Source: Tricholoma matsutake (lineage: Eukaryota; Basidiomycota; Agaricomycetes; Agaricales; Tricholomataceae). Taken from it: a DNA stretch of 64,000 nt. The notes under the pieces were generated by a model. The model ran no database searches. It was not told the origin of the DNA and saw only the letters and a program-made list of their open reading frames with translations. Every line of letters starts with the position of its first letter. Position 1 is the stretch's first letter. The stretch is taken from assembly GCA_026075535.2 (NCBI GenBank), contig AP026540.1:11780001-11844000 (forward strand), given 5' to 3'. Shown here in pieces: positions 10,803-22,421 of this stretch. The position numbers and the translations under genes were made by a program.

Positions 10803-12224
10803 ATGAGTCAGCACTTTACCAACATGAGAACTCTAATGGTCTTGGGTTTAAGGCTTGCACGACAAAGTGAGATGGTGTCTCAACCACCCAAAAAGATACG
10901 CTCGACTGCAACAGAACCCAACTGACAATCCTGATGAATATACAGTATACACAAAGATAAGTGCAGAAAAAATACCTGGAATGGAGAATTTATCATGGGC
11001 AAGATAATAAAGATTTGGAAACTGAGCATGCCACTGGTGCCACCACTGAACAGGGTTACAGGTTTCGAAGTCTTCTTGCAGCATGTTCCAGAACTCAGTT
11101 AATTCATCTGACGTCAACAGTGGCACACTTTCATTGGTACCTTGCAGTATAATTCTTCTCGCGGAGAACTGTTAGGATTTGATGCAGTTGATATAGGCTC
11201 TGAGGTCACAGAAAACAAAGATGATGTTGGGGTGGATGAAAGATGAGTAGAGTTGGATGAGTTTTGAGGCGAGCTATAGTTAATGTTGAAGTGTAAACAG
11301 AGATCCAGTTTTGAAGACTCAAGCTGCACAAGGAGAGTTGTGTCATTGGCAAAATCCTCCTGTAGAGCCTTGTAAGATATGTGCGGGTCTAAGACTGAAA
11401 TTGTTATGAGTACATGTAATGGCACATAAGAATTTATAACACTCATGAGATGACCAGAGATAATACAGTGATGTATCAACTTTATAGTAATAATCACTGA
11501 GTTTGTGGTGTGCATCTGTAAGGCCCTGCTTGAGAGAAGGTGGAACAGAGTCTGGAAGATCTCGAATGATTTCATGAAGCTCATCCTGGAGGTCACGAAA
11601 CACAGTGTGTGTTGTTGAAAGCATTGGTGTTTGGGTTGTGGACATCTGAGTCATTGCAGCTCGGAAAGACTTCAACCAGGTAGCAACAAGTTCAATGGCC
11701 TGCCACTCTTCTGCCAACAGTGTGAATGACCAGAGGTCTCAGTGAACATGCAAGAAGGAGTCGACAGCTGCATGATAGTCAAGCGGACAACCTGGCTATA
11801 AATCAGAAGAAAATCATACATGTGAGTGAGCAGGCTTATGAAGCATTTGATGAGTTGACGACCAGCAGGTTTTAATGTTGAGGATAAGTATAAGATTTGG
11901 TTGCAATGTGCCATTCTGAGAATTTGTGGTTTGAATTTGTCGGGCCCAACTCTCTTGATGCTGAGGAGTTGACCAAACTGAGCGAACAATTCTTCAAAGC
12001 TAAAATAAAATCCCAATGAGCAATGAAGAACAATCCTTGTCAATGAAGAAAACCTTTTGGACTGCTGCCTTTACATGGTCAGTGGGTTCTGTGCTGATTG
12101 CTTTGTTGTCCACCTCATCTTCAGTGGCCATAGCATTGAGGTCATGCTCACAATTGAGAATAACATTGACATCATCTTGATAGTTGATATTTGAGCTTGC
12201 CTGTGTGGCATCAGATTTTGACAT
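10803..12224 (-). pseudogene. hAT-superfamily transposase, N-terminally truncated and dead (family C)
   Basis: Read on the minus strand, pieces in shifting frames match the C-terminal half of an Agaricomycete hAT transposase. First comes an acidic segment (12224-12000). Next is EEWQAIELVATWLKSFRAA...DLPDSVPPSLKQGLTDAHHKLSDYYYKVD (11715-11440), and then VLDPHISYKALQEDFAND (near 11390-11330) after an intron-like gap. The hAT dimerisation region follows: DELTEFWNMLQEDFETCNPVQWW...AQFPNLYYLAHDKFSIPG (11110-10970), and across another intron SVAVERIFLGG-stop-DTISLCRASLKPKTIRVLM (10920-10810). The stop is TGA where relatives have Arg. No DDE N-terminal half is seen. The element at 12252 lies just upstream. 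Confidence 0.75.
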
Positions 12225-12771
12225 AATACCTATCCCCTCAAGCAGCTGGACTAGTGTTTAAAGGTCTGGTTGGGTGGACTGAAAAAACAACCACAACTGA
12301 ACCCAACCCAACCAAATGCAACCAGACCGTCGGTTGCAGTTGCCCTCTTTCGAGGTCAGTTCAGTTGCCAGTTGCCTTACTTTCTAAAATGTTTGAAAAC
12401 CGTTATAAAACCGGTTGCAATCAGTTGCAACTGGTCTTTTATAGTATATATATATTATCCTACATATGTACATATATAGATAATAAGAAAAAAGAACTAA
12501 TAAAAGTAATAATTATTACTACTTATCTATATTTACGTGCAGTGGGACAAGCCCGGGGGAAAAAGCAGTCATTTGGTGGGTGCTTATATACCCTGTGGCT
12601 TTGCACAGACCATGTGGTCATATTTGTGTGCCCAAAAACAAAAGTGGTACCACTTACCAGACAACTTCCCATGACCATAACCACAACAAATGAATGCTGC
12701 GTCATCACCACTTCACCCCACCACCTTCACCACCATCAACCATGCAAACGAGAAAATGCAAAGAAGGCAGC

Positions 12772-12855
12772 CCAAACGATGCTAGTCAGTCATTTGGGCC
12801 ATATGGTATGTTTCCTTTATTAATGCAATGATTTTACTAACTGTTTTCTTTTCAG
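12772..12855 (+). other. Palindrome + intron-like module
   Basis: The imperfect palindrome GCCCAAACGATG...TCATTTGGGC is followed by GTATGT (donor, 12806), TACTAAC (12835-12841, the perfect fungal branch consensus) and TTTTCAG (acceptor, 12855). That is a 50-nt potential intron. Sequence after the acceptor (TGATAATGACACC) matches other modules. Confidence 0.55.
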
Positions 12856-13065
12856 TTTATTTGCCTTTTGATAATGACACCTACCACTAATGGACCCAAT
12901 GCCACCATTGTGAGCTGCTGCTCACAAGGTGGCAGCAGGTTGTGTTTCTAGCCACGGCCGATGCCACATCACACCACCAATGGGACAATACCAACAGGAC
13001 AGCCAATGCCAACGCTAGCCAATGACTACAACGTGGCACTGGCACCACCACCCCGCATGCAAATT

Positions 13066-13167
13066 GGGCCCAAACAATGAGTAGTTCATCATTTGGGCCA
13101 TAGGGTATGTATTTTATGAATGATTTCTTACTACTTCTGCTAACTAACTTTTCTTCCTTCTTTTTAG
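13066..13167 (+). other. Palindrome + intron-like module
   Basis: GGGCCCAAACAATG...CATCATTTGGGCC is followed by GTATGT at 13105, GCTAACTAAC and TTTTTAG at 13167, a 63-nt potential intron. The next bases (GTTCTTACTTGTTGATAAC) repeat the post-acceptor consensus of the other copies. Confidence 0.55.
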
Positions 13168-14175
13168 GTTCTTACTTGTTGATAACAACGTCACCCACCC
13201 ACCTCTTGAAGAGACACCCCCAACCCCCCTCTGTACCCTGCCCATGCTCTGCTGCCACTGTGAGCATCTACTCGCAGGGTCACAACAGGCACTGTTTCTG
13301 GACAACAATGACACCTAGATGCCACGTCACACAGCAAACAACAGGACGACAAATGGCAGGGGATGATGACAAGGGGGGAGCGCAACACTGCAACAACGAC
13401 AACACCAATGCCATGGACAGGGATGGCAAACAGTAACAAACAATGAACCACAGTGACAACAAACAGCGGAGATGGGGAATGCCAGGGAACAATGAACAGC
13501 GGGGAATGCCAGGGATGACGAATAGCGGAGATGGCAAACGACAGGTACAATGAAGATGAACAGCGGTGCCAATGAACAGCACGAACGGTGGGACCAATGG
13601 TGGCACCCCTCACCCTCACTTCAAACGCGAGACGGTGGGGCAGTCTTTTATTTCTTTTTTTCTTTATTTCTTTTTTCATCTCTGACCTACACCGCTGTGA
13701 GCACCTGCTTGCAGGGTGTCAATGCATCAATTTTAATTAATATACATAATTAATTTACTTTGTAAGAATATTTTACAGCTGAAGGACTGGTTGAGACCGG
13801 GTACCCAACTAACCTCAACTGGTCTCAACTGGTCTTGTTGTGAGACTGGTTAAAATCAGTTGGGGTATGACAACTGGACCGACTTGAACCAGTTGTACAT
13901 GGTTCGGTCCAGTTTCCCAGAATTGACGGTGCAGTCCCAACTGGTTGCGGTTGTGGTTGCACCTGATCAAGGTCTGAAAACTGGACCGAACTGGACCTTA
14001 AAACACTAAGCTGGACTATCAATCAATAATGTACCAGGCAAGCATGAGTCCAGGACATACCTTTATAGCTGCAAGGTGGATAGTATGCAGCATGCATCAT
14101 ATGCGGGCTGCAGAAGCAGAAATTTTGATACCTGCACCTCGACACCGTGACTCCAGAGCCTCCATCAATGAATCT

Positions 14176-14919
14176 ATAGGACATTTGCTTAAGCAACCTA
14201 ACATCTAGATGCATGGCTTGCTTAAGTATAAGTCAGCTTAAGCATGTCTTGCCTGTAATATTGTATGCACAGTAATAATAACTGAACACCCTGCTTAAGC
14301 ACCCTGAGCTCATGTCCTGTTTCAACCATCTCCTCCCAGCTCAAGCATCAATCACTCAAGCATCCACCACTCAAGCACACTAATGTGCTTGAGCACTAAG
14401 CACCTTAAGCATCTTAAGCAGCCCATGAGTCAGCTTATAAACATTATTTAAATATAATATAATATTTAATATTTGGGACTACTTAATGTGCTTAAGCACT
14501 GAGCACCTTAAGCACCTTAAGCATTCCATGAGCTAGCTTATAACAAGCACAGCTTAAGCACTTACTTAAGGTGCCAAACAACTGACAATAACATAAATAT
14601 GTCTCTGCTGACACTTCCATCTTTTGAAACTATGATATTATGGCCTCAAATTGCTTTATTTTATATTATGTGGACTTCTCTGGTGCAGGCAGTGGCAGCA
14701 TAACCAGTGTTTAGCATAATGTGGTGAACTTTGAACTTTGAACACCTGACTAAATTGATGAACTAAATTGATGACTAAGTCTGAGTTGGATTCAAAGTTT
14801 ATGTGGATTAAGCATTGTTCAAAGGGCTTAATGAGCTTAAGGAGATACAGTGCTTGAGCTGACTGATACTTAAGCAAGTCTGGCATCTAGATGGCAGGTT
14901 GCTTAAGCAAACGTCCTAT
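14176..14919. mobile_element. Inverted-repeat (MITE-like) element rich in CTTAAG
   Basis: ATAGGAC followed by TTTGCTTAAGCAACCT and CATCTAGATGC (14176-14235) is mirrored at 14865-14919 over about 60 bp. Inside, a ~60-bp block (AATGTGCTTGAGCACTAAGC to AGTCAGCTTATA) occurs twice in direct orientation (about 14382 and 14487), separated by AT-rich DNA. No ORF and no clear target duplication. Confidence 0.6.
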
Positions 14920-15461
14920 GGTTGCTGTCCATCAATGTGTCATTATTACTAGCATTTTCCATCATTATAGCAATTATCTAGTGGGTTTTCAGCCAATTAA
15001 GGCTAACAAATAACAAGATATTATTTGAATGAACCTTGTCCTGAATATTATATGTCTCCAATGTTGACCAGACTATGGTGGCCATGTTCTCTCCAGAGTG
15101 TTGCCCAATTAACTCTTGAAAGTCAATGAGGAGTTCCTCTAGAGTAAAGGTGAGCAGTAGTCAAACAAGTAACCATTGGAGAACTCACCACACACCCCTT
15201 CATTTGTGATGTAGTGGGCAACAATGGCCAAAAAAGCATAGCAATTACTAGACCTCCAGGCATCAAGAGTCCTCGCCAAGCTTCATTACCTGCCTTTGAA
15301 CACCATCCTGTTTGGGCAATGTGAATTTCCCAGTTCTGCCATAGCTCATAGCCGCAATAAATTCCAGCTTCTCAACTTCCTGAAAAGGTTGATCACAAGC
15401 AACCATTCATTCAATTAGAAGTCACCCAAACTTCTCTTGATCCCAAGGTTCCTAAAATTAT
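14920..15461. other. No recognisable feature
   Basis: Neither strand shows an ORF with family signal, a terminal repeat or an RNA gene. It may be degenerate continuation of the minus-strand reading frame described next. Confidence 0.3.
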
Positions 15462-15680
15462 TCATGAACACCCTTCAAGAAAGATATTGGATACATTATG
15501 TATGGCTGCCTTCGCCTGCTGCCTGATGGACGCCTCCTTGATACCCAAAGCCTGCTCCTTGATTATCTTGAGATACTCTGCTTGAAGTGAGTCATCAAAA
15601 GTCTTGTTTCCTAAAGCCATAAGTATCTCATCAGTGGTCAGAGTGTCATGCCCCTTCATGACAAGATAGAGATCATGCAT
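15462..15680 (-). pseudogene. Unrecognised minus-strand coding remnant
   Basis: A 72-residue frame reads MHDLYLVMKGHDTLTTDEIL...LQAEYLKIIKEQALGIKEASIRQQAKAAI. Its charged, helical composition looks protein-like rather than random. I do not recognise the family. The long inverted repeat begins 39 bases beyond its 5' end. It may be the end of a transposon protein that has lost its upstream part. Confidence 0.3.
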
Positions 15681-15718
15681 TGCCTTGAAGTTTGTGCAGA
15701 TATGTGGGATCTAAACTA

Positions 15719-16790
15719 CAGGTAATGACAAGCAGCAATACTGAATGCTATTGACCCAGCAGATTCTTCGCAACACGTGACTTTCAGAAAATGCCATTGC
15801 TGGAACTTATGCAGATTTTTGGCGAGTGTTTCCTTGAGCATTGTAGCCTTCTTACATACTTAATACAGTTTTCACATTGATACTGAGACTGTAGGAGACA
15901 GTCAGACTCCAAAGTATAGTAAAAGGTTTTCTCACAGACCACAACTTCAATGCACTATCATATTACTGTGCGACTGGCAAAACTTGTAAATTTGGTCATG
16001 TTTGTACTTTGATTTATTTTGAATGGGAGATCTTCTGCAAGCCATTCCTTGACAACCATGCCACATTTTGACATGATTCTGTAGTCTATCTTATGTTACT
16101 AACTGAGCTCTAGAGCTCCACACAATAGTTTTATTTTTTAGTTGATCTGTGAAAATTAGGTTGACCCTTGCCAATTATGTGTGTGTGCAAACAATATCTC
16201 AAGAACTAATGGTCAGAAAAACAAGCTGAGAGTGGTACAGTGTCAAGGGTAATCTAGGTGAGGATGTCCCCTGCAAATAATTGAGGTTGTGAGTCACTAG
16301 TTCTTGAGATATTGTTTGCACACACAAATAATTGGCAGGGGTCAACCTAATTTTCACAGAACAAACAAAAAAATAAAAAAATTGTGTGGAGCTCTAGAGC
16401 TCAGCTAGTAGCATAAGATAGACTACAGAATCATGCCAAAATGTGGCATGGTTGTCAAGGAATGGCTTGCAGAAGATCTCCCATTCAAAATAAATCAAAG
16501 TACAAACATGACCAAATTTACAAGTTTTGCCAGTTGCACAGTAATATGATCGTGTGTTGAAGTTGTGGTCTGTGAGAAAACCTTTTACCATGCTTTGGTC
16601 TGACTGTCTGCTACAGTCTCAGTATCAATGTGAAAACTGTATTATGTAAGAAGGCTACAATGCTCAAGCAAATGCTCGCTGAAAATCTGCATAAGTTCCA
16701 GCAATGGCATTTTTCAAAAGTCATGTGTTGCAAAGAATCTGCTGGGTCAATAGTATTCAGTGAGCAGTGATGCAACCCAATCATCACCTG
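15719..16790. mobile_element. Foldback element: ~0.49 kb inverted repeat around an 89-bp spacer
   Basis: The left arm 15719-16209 and right arm 16299-16790 are reverse complements with only scattered differences by eye. Examples are CTATTGACCCAGCAGATTCTT near 15749 and its inverse near 16740, and GAGCTCTAGAGCTC-type sequence near 16108 and 16390. The inner ends are CAATATCTCAAGAACTA (16193-16209) and TAGTTCTTGAGATATTG (16299-16315). RNA from either strand would fold into a hairpin of nearly 500 bp. A 65-codon ORF inside the right arm is probably a shadow. Confidence 0.8.
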
Positions 16791-16977
16791 ATAGGGTTGG
16801 GATGATGGAGAGGGGTGCCAGGAAACCTGAGAAGCAGGATACCTGCATGGCACACACCTATGCACCCCCGAATCTGTGCTATGTCACGCTAACCCCCCCA
16901 AACTCACTGAAACAGGCATTGTACCAACCCCAGCACCTCACAACCACAATGGACCACCTAGTACCCACTTCTACACC

Positions 16978-17365
16978 AGTGTGCAACTGCTCACTGGGTG
17001 GATCATGATTTGGGGTTTGTCATGGAGCCCCATGCAATAAACACCCACACACAGCTGCCATCCTGGATGGTAAAAATGACAATGGGATGCTTTCTCTTGT
17101 TCTGCCACTGTGAAAGATGCTCACTGCTAGTTTTGTCTCCGCTTGCATGGCATCATGAACAGTCGTGTCTTGACCACGGTTGCTCTCTGATACACAACCA
17201 AAATACCACAAGAAGTCGACCAGCGGCTGAGAATCATGTCGAAAATTAAATTTCTTGGTCACAACTGCCATGCCAACATTTCAAGGGTTGAAAGACAATG
17301 GGGGGGGACAAGGGGAGTAACGATGGCCCAGCACCTGCCCCCACTACTGCGAGCATTTGCTCACA
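16978..17365. repeat. Two dispersed TGAGCA/TGCTCA-type palindromes in low-complexity DNA
   Basis: GTGCAACTGCTCACTGGGTGG (near 16980) and CTGCGAGCATTTGCTCACAGGGTGG (near 17345) are members of the window-wide palindrome family described under findings. No protein is supported in 16800-17480. Confidence 0.5.
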
Positions 17366-17479
17366 GGGTGGAGCGTGTGCTAATGGCCATGTCATGCACA
17401 CCAATTTTACTTTTTTGACTTTGTTTTCATTCTCATGTAATTATTATGTTTCCTATCTATGTTTATGGTTGAGTGACCA

Positions 17480-18960
17480 ATTAATGAGCATAACATCCTT
17501 CTTCAACCCATATGTGCCAACAGGGATTGTATAGGTAGCAAGGTGGTAAATGATATGCTGTGGTTCAAGAATGTACACAGTGTTTGATAGCTCACAACTG
17601 ACAGCCTTTGATTGCAGCCTTGAGCAAGGCTCAACTGTGTATGGTGTCTTTCTTTGCTGAGCTGGTGAGAGTGGATGATGTTGATGAACAAAGAAAAATG
17701 TTTGCCAGAGACCTTCAAGGGGAAGTTCCCAAATTTCCTCAATATATCCAGTCTTGATGGTATCTCCACGTGTTGGGATATAGAACTGAATATGGCTGTT
17801 TCCTGCATGGCTATTGTTGCGGCTGTATGTTCAATCCTCAAAGACCACTTGGTGAGGCTGTTGAACCGCAGGAGGGAGCAGGAGGGAGCTAAGAGCATAA
17901 GGTCCACCAGTGAATACTGAATTGTAGTCCCAGCCAATGACTCTCAGATATTGAAGAAGAAGGTCATAGTGCCTTCAATCAAGGGGCTTTCCACTTGCAT
18001 GAGCAGCAGCAACTTCAGGGCCATTGAGGTTGTGTGTTGGCTGAGCAGTGGGGTGTGTGCTTGGTTGTAAAATCTCAGCCAATTCAGAAAACATTGGATT
18101 GGAGGTTGTTATTGTGAAGGAGTGCATCTAAGCATCCACAATGAGCACTCTGGTGAAGCATTGTCAACTCCATATTCTCTGTTCAAAAAATACTACTTAG
18201 TGAAAGTACATTTGAGAAATTGAGGACTTATGAAGGCAGCAGTTTGTTTTGATTTGCCCATAATCTCCATTCATCCTTTCACCAGGAAATTCACTAAGCA
18301 GAGCTAGTGGGCCCCAGAATTTAAGTAGTGCCCCATTGTGCATAGCATAGTGGTGGTTGGGCATTGAGTGAAATACAGCACCAAACATGTGCTGCATAGA
18401 AGAGCGGTAATTAATGTAGTGGTCCATATATGCATCTGCTTCAGCATTGCTGACAGAATAGCCTGCAATTATATTTGTTGCACAGACCAATTCACAAAAG
18501 TTCCGTAAAAGTTCCTGTTGTTCCTCAGTGCCATTCCACCAGAGTGCTGGAATGACAAGAGGAGACATGATGGAGAATAGAATGAGGAGCTCATGAGCTT
18601 TCAAGCTTCCATGACTGGCTTCACCAAGGTTGGTGGGAGGCCGTTGAACCCAAGTAGGAAGCTGAACATCTGAAATGCATGCTCGAATCATAGCTAGCTC
18701 TGCAGGTGTAAAGTCAAATGCACTGCCGATGGACACTGGCACTTCTTCATCTTCATTGTGGTCATCAGAAAGAAGAGGCACAGCATTTGAATTTGGAGTA
18801 GGAGTAGAACTGGGGGTAGACATAGAAATGTTTTCATCATCAACATCCATATTGTCCAAATGCTTTGCAAGACCTGAAGTGCTGCTGTGTTGACTTGCAC
18901 CATCATCTTCAGAGTAATTGGATGAAGTCTCTGCATCAGTATCATCACCATCGAGTTAGA
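17480..18960 (-). pseudogene. Tnp2-like (CACTA-type) transposase, C-terminal half, decayed
   Basis: Minus-strand frame 18859-18197 reads MDNMDVDDEN..., then AFDFTPAELAMIRACISDVQLPTWVQRPP, PALWWNGTEEQQELLRNFCELV and FWGPLALLSEFPGERMNGDYGQIKTN. This resembles the region following the Tnp2 core (DUF4218-like) in basidiomycete Tnp2 proteins. After a frameshift the conserved tail continues in other frames: MELTMLHQSAHCGCLDALLH, RHYDLLLQYLRVIGWDYNS, GYIEEIWELPLEGLWQTFFFV and VYILEPQHIIYHLATYTIPV. Stops interrupt it. The catalytic core upstream is missing; the remnant instead abuts a copia Gag. Family call is by recognition of the tail only. Confidence 0.5.
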
Positions 18961-19423
18961 GGTTTGCCAACAATTTGATTGCAGCCTTAGTTTTCCCAAT
19001 GCCCCACAGTGAATGCATGACCAGTGTTGTCCTTCATGGTAATGGGGACCTTTGTGATAGACTTGGGAGCTCCAGCATTGGATGTCCATTTGTTGTATGC
19101 CTGCTTCCTTGCCACTTTTGATTCCTCAATTGTACTTCCCACCTTTTGAGATACAATACTCTTTAGTGTGCCAGGGGCATTTACAGTTGCTGCAGATCAT
19201 AGTCTCAGGAAGCCTGGCCAGTTTGGAGGTCACAGCTAGAGCAAGGGAAGGGGAAGTATCGGCACATTGGTCACTGTCCTGGAGAGACTGTTCATTTTCC
19301 AGAAAAATGTGAATATTCTTGGATGTGTATGGTGCAGACGGCGTGGACATAGCAATGTCACAGGAAATAATGGAACGTGCATGAGGAAAATGTGAACTGA
19401 GGGAATTCAAAAGCATGATACAG
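18960..19423 (-). pseudogene. Copia-type Gag (UBN2-like), C-terminal part, separated by a gypsy insertion
   Basis: This is the minus-strand continuation of the frame that ends at 30861. Once the 11.4 kb insertion is removed the frame is open and in phase: ...SDLLCCI then MLLNSLSSHFPHARSIIS (19414 downward). Then comes a CCHC-type zinc knuckle CSNCKCPWHTKEYC (near 19193-19152) and, after a stop, STIEESKVARKQAYN and ITKVPITMKDNTGHAFTV, all typical of basidiomycete copia Gag proteins. No copia protease, integrase or RT follows. Confidence 0.7.
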
Positions 19424-19610
19424 TGTAGTGGTGGCTGACTAGTTGTCAGTCTTTATATATATTTACTTTACCTTTTGATAGCCTTGTACTGGACCCTTTA
19501 TAAGGGCTGGCTCTTATTTAGATCAACAGACTTTTACATTACCGACATCAATATATGTTATACATGTTAGTGTTGCATGAAAGCTAAAGTCTACCTCCTG
19601 GTTTACTACA
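19424..19610 (+). repeat. 5' LTR of gypsy element 1
   Basis: It starts TGTAGTGGTGGCTGACTAG and ends GGTTTACTACA. TATATATATTTAC near 19453 may be its TATA region. I could not identify a tRNA primer-binding site just downstream. Confidence 0.9.
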
Positions 19611-20762
19611 CTTTTTTTAACACTGAAACTTGTATATTAAAACCACATTCTTCACTCGACTTTGTTCTTCGCGAATGTCTATCGATCATGCCGTAACATC
19701 AAAATTTGACCCTGATGCCATGGGTGACAGTTCATTTGAAAAGTGACATGATCTGACTTGACGCTACCTGTGACAGGCTCTCAAGAATCTGGTACCCCAT
19801 GTCTTCGACCAAGACCCAAAGCAAGCCAGCGAAGACCCAAAGCAAAGCCAGGGCAGAAAAATTGTGTGCCCGAGGATGATGCCCAATCATCTTCACGGAC
19901 CTCCTGCCATGAACCCAGTTCCCCTTGCCAGAAACAAACATCTGTTAGTAGCTCTTGTTCACCCACTCCCATGGACGAGCAATCCTGGCAGCGTCGATGA
20001 GGAGAGAAGCTCCCTGTCAAGATCCCTCCTCCTGGTAACAATGGGAGGGAGGCAAAGAGGTTTGCTGAACAGGCACAGGATCTCTTCAATTTCTATTTGG
20101 GACAGACCAGTTATGACCCATCCGAGCTCTTGAGGAACCTCCTCAAGATGGCTCAAGGTTTCTCAGCCCAGATTCACCAAGAGGCAGAGGAGTGTCTCTG
20201 CCCCACTGGTAATACCTCGTCACACCATGAGGGCTCCCAGCGAGAAGATCTGGTGCCCCCCACCCCATCTGCATCCAAAAAATTGGTGCACTACAATGGG
20301 ACTAGCAAGGTTGCCCTCCAGCAATTCTGCAATGCTGCCCTGTGAGAGGGGCAGCCTATTGACATTCCCGACCAGGGAATTCAGTTTGATAAAGACGGAT
20401 ACCTGTTTGAGGGACAACTTCTGCCTTCCCTGTCTCGAGGGAAGGCTCGCAAAGGTCAAGACAATAGAGCTCCTTCTCCAGAAGGAGACCCTGAATTGGA
20501 TGGAAACAGCAGAGACAGGTCCTCTGAGGATGAAGACAGCAGTGACAACAATGAAGGCTACTCGCCTCCCTCTGATGAGGAAGACGAGGACAAAGGCTCA
20601 AGTCTCCTTCAACTGAACAGTCATCAACGATTGAGGTCACGGTCAGTGCCTGAGGGGACCCAATCAAGGAATACCCCTTCAGGACAATTTGGGAACTGAG
20701 AGTCCCTGGATACTTGATCAGCCTCTCAGACCAAATGGAGAGAATACACCCGAGAGCTTGAT

Positions 20763-21825
20763 TTGTATCAAGACAAGGGTAACCGTCGACCTTCCAAATA
20801 CTTGAAGGCTATGCACTCCCAGTTCTATGAACAGATAGACAATAAGGTCAAGGTGTCTTTGGACTCCTCCCCAGACAAAAAGAATGGTCCCCGTGTGCCC
20901 AATCCTCCAAATTATGGAGGAAGTCCTGATACAGAGGTATTCGAGCATTGGCTCAACCACTTGTTGCGATGGATGAGAGTAGGACAGATCTGTGGTCCCG
21001 AGAAGGACTCAGAGTGCATCAAGTACACATATGTACCTGGAAGGGATGGCCTTGACCTGGTTTGAGGATAATGTGGATGGGGTGTACCATCATTGGGCAT
21101 CCTGGTCTTTCAAGGACGTCATCACTGGGCTCTACGACCAGTTCATCCATGACAATGCCACTTACAATGCAGCTGAGAACTTCTCACACATGAAATACGA
21201 CATTGGTGAAGGAGTGATGAGCTATTATCACCGCCTGGAGCATTATGCAACCAGGATGGTTTGTGCCCCTGATAAGTTCACATTTAAAACCCAGCTCCTG
21301 TCTGGGATGCCTAGTTCCATGGTGTCCTTTATCTTCAACAAGGGATGCTTGGCAGAAGCCAGTTCTACCCATACCCTCTTGTATTATGCCAAGGAAGCAG
21401 AGGAAATCCTCTGCAAAAAGAAAAGGTATCAAGAGCAAAGGTGGATGGTAGAAGTGCTCTCCTCGAGCAAGGAAATGGTTAAACCCAGGTCAACCCTTAC
21501 CCCATCTAAGTCTGAATCTACCCTCAAATGACTGGGTGACTCCCCGAGGGATAACCCCTGGTGACCCAACTGCCAAAGGAATCAAGATCAAACCCCACAA
21601 TGGTACTCTGGGGCCCCCACCAAGAAAGTAGAGCGCCCACTAGCCGAATGATGCTCTCTCCCAGCAGGAGAGTGTTCCCCCCACTATGAACCCCCCTCTT
21701 ATTCCAAGAGGGTGGATGAGGCTAAACCTCCTCCCACTTGCTTCAAATGTGGAGGGAAGGGTCATTACTCCAATGACCTGAAGTGTCCTGAGAACCACAG
21801 TGTAAGGGGACTAGGGGGGTGCCCT
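20763..21825 (+). pseudogene. Gag of gypsy element 1, frameshifted
   Basis: The retroviral Gag-like core reads across two frames: VPNPPNYGGSPDTEVFEHWLNHLLRWM (about 20897-20977), a shift, then MYLEGMALTWFEDNVDG...SFKDVITGLYDQFIH and HYATRMVCAPDKFTFKTQLLSGMP (21030-21320). Near 21740-21790 follows a zinc knuckle CFKCGGKGHYSNDLKC (C-x2-C-x4-H-x6-C, a spacing used by some fungal elements). Capsid and nucleocapsid functions are known for the family. At least one frameshift and stops around 21530-21650 break it. The leader from 19611 to 20700 carries only broken low-information frames. Confidence 0.75.
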
Positions 21826-22421
21826 GTGTGTTTTTCCTATTTTTTATGTTCGTCCTATATTTTTCCCCACCTCATTTCCTTCTATTCTTCATTTTCTATG
21901 ATTTTTCCAGATTTTATTACTAATTTTCCCTTGCTATCATGTTTGTACATGTTGACACTTTTATATTTAGAGGCGGAGTACCCCTTCCGACACATACCCC
22001 TTGGTATGATGTCATTCAGCGGCCTTGATCCGCCTATCTCTGCCTTTTTCTATTTTTAGGTTATATTTGATTTTTGTCATCTTCACATATACTGGGCATC
22101 AGCAAGGGGATCCTTAGAGTTTTCTCTTTGGATTTCCCTTTGCTAGGTGCGCCCCCAATCCCTGTATTATGTAGCATAGTTTTAACTTCGGATTTCCCTT
22201 TGCTAGAGGCTTAGGTTGCCCTTATACACAGCCACCCAGGCTCTCCATGGCCTAGGCCAGGCACTAGAATGAATGCAGCCAGTGAGGGGGCAGATCCCCC
22301 CTCCCATAATATACCCCAGGATATCCATAGCCCCAGGGAAGAATGACTGGCGGCTGCTCACAGTGATTCTGAAGACAAAGATGATCCAGTCCTTGGTTCC
22401 CAATACAGCTCCAAGGGGGAA

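Larger units (their letters stand above)
12252..14008. mobile_element. Non-autonomous hAT-type element, 1.76 kb, with 8-bp target duplication
   Basis: The left terminus is TAGTGTTTAAAGGTCTGGTT (12252). The right is the inverse of TAGTGTTTTAAGGTCCAGTT (ending 14008). Both sides carry the octamer AGCTGGAC (12244-12251 and 14009-14016). Sub-terminal regions (12290-12440 and 13780-13990) are dense in CAACTGG/CCAGTTG motifs, like clustered hAT transposase-binding sites. The interior carries two GTATGT-AG intron-like modules and several TGAGC...GCTCA palindromes but no transposase. The terminus resembles the one adjoining hAT family B at 54188. Confidence 0.88.

Noticed and set aside
13191..13679. 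162-codon minus-strand ORF
   Set aside because: Cys/His/Leu-rich low-complexity translation over GACAACAATG repeats. No family signal, and it lies inside the hAT-type element.
19611..19640. tRNA primer-binding site next to the gypsy 1 5' LTR
   Set aside because: The sequence after the LTR (CTTTTTTTAACACTG) does not match a tRNA 3' end I can name. A self-priming mechanism could not be shown either.
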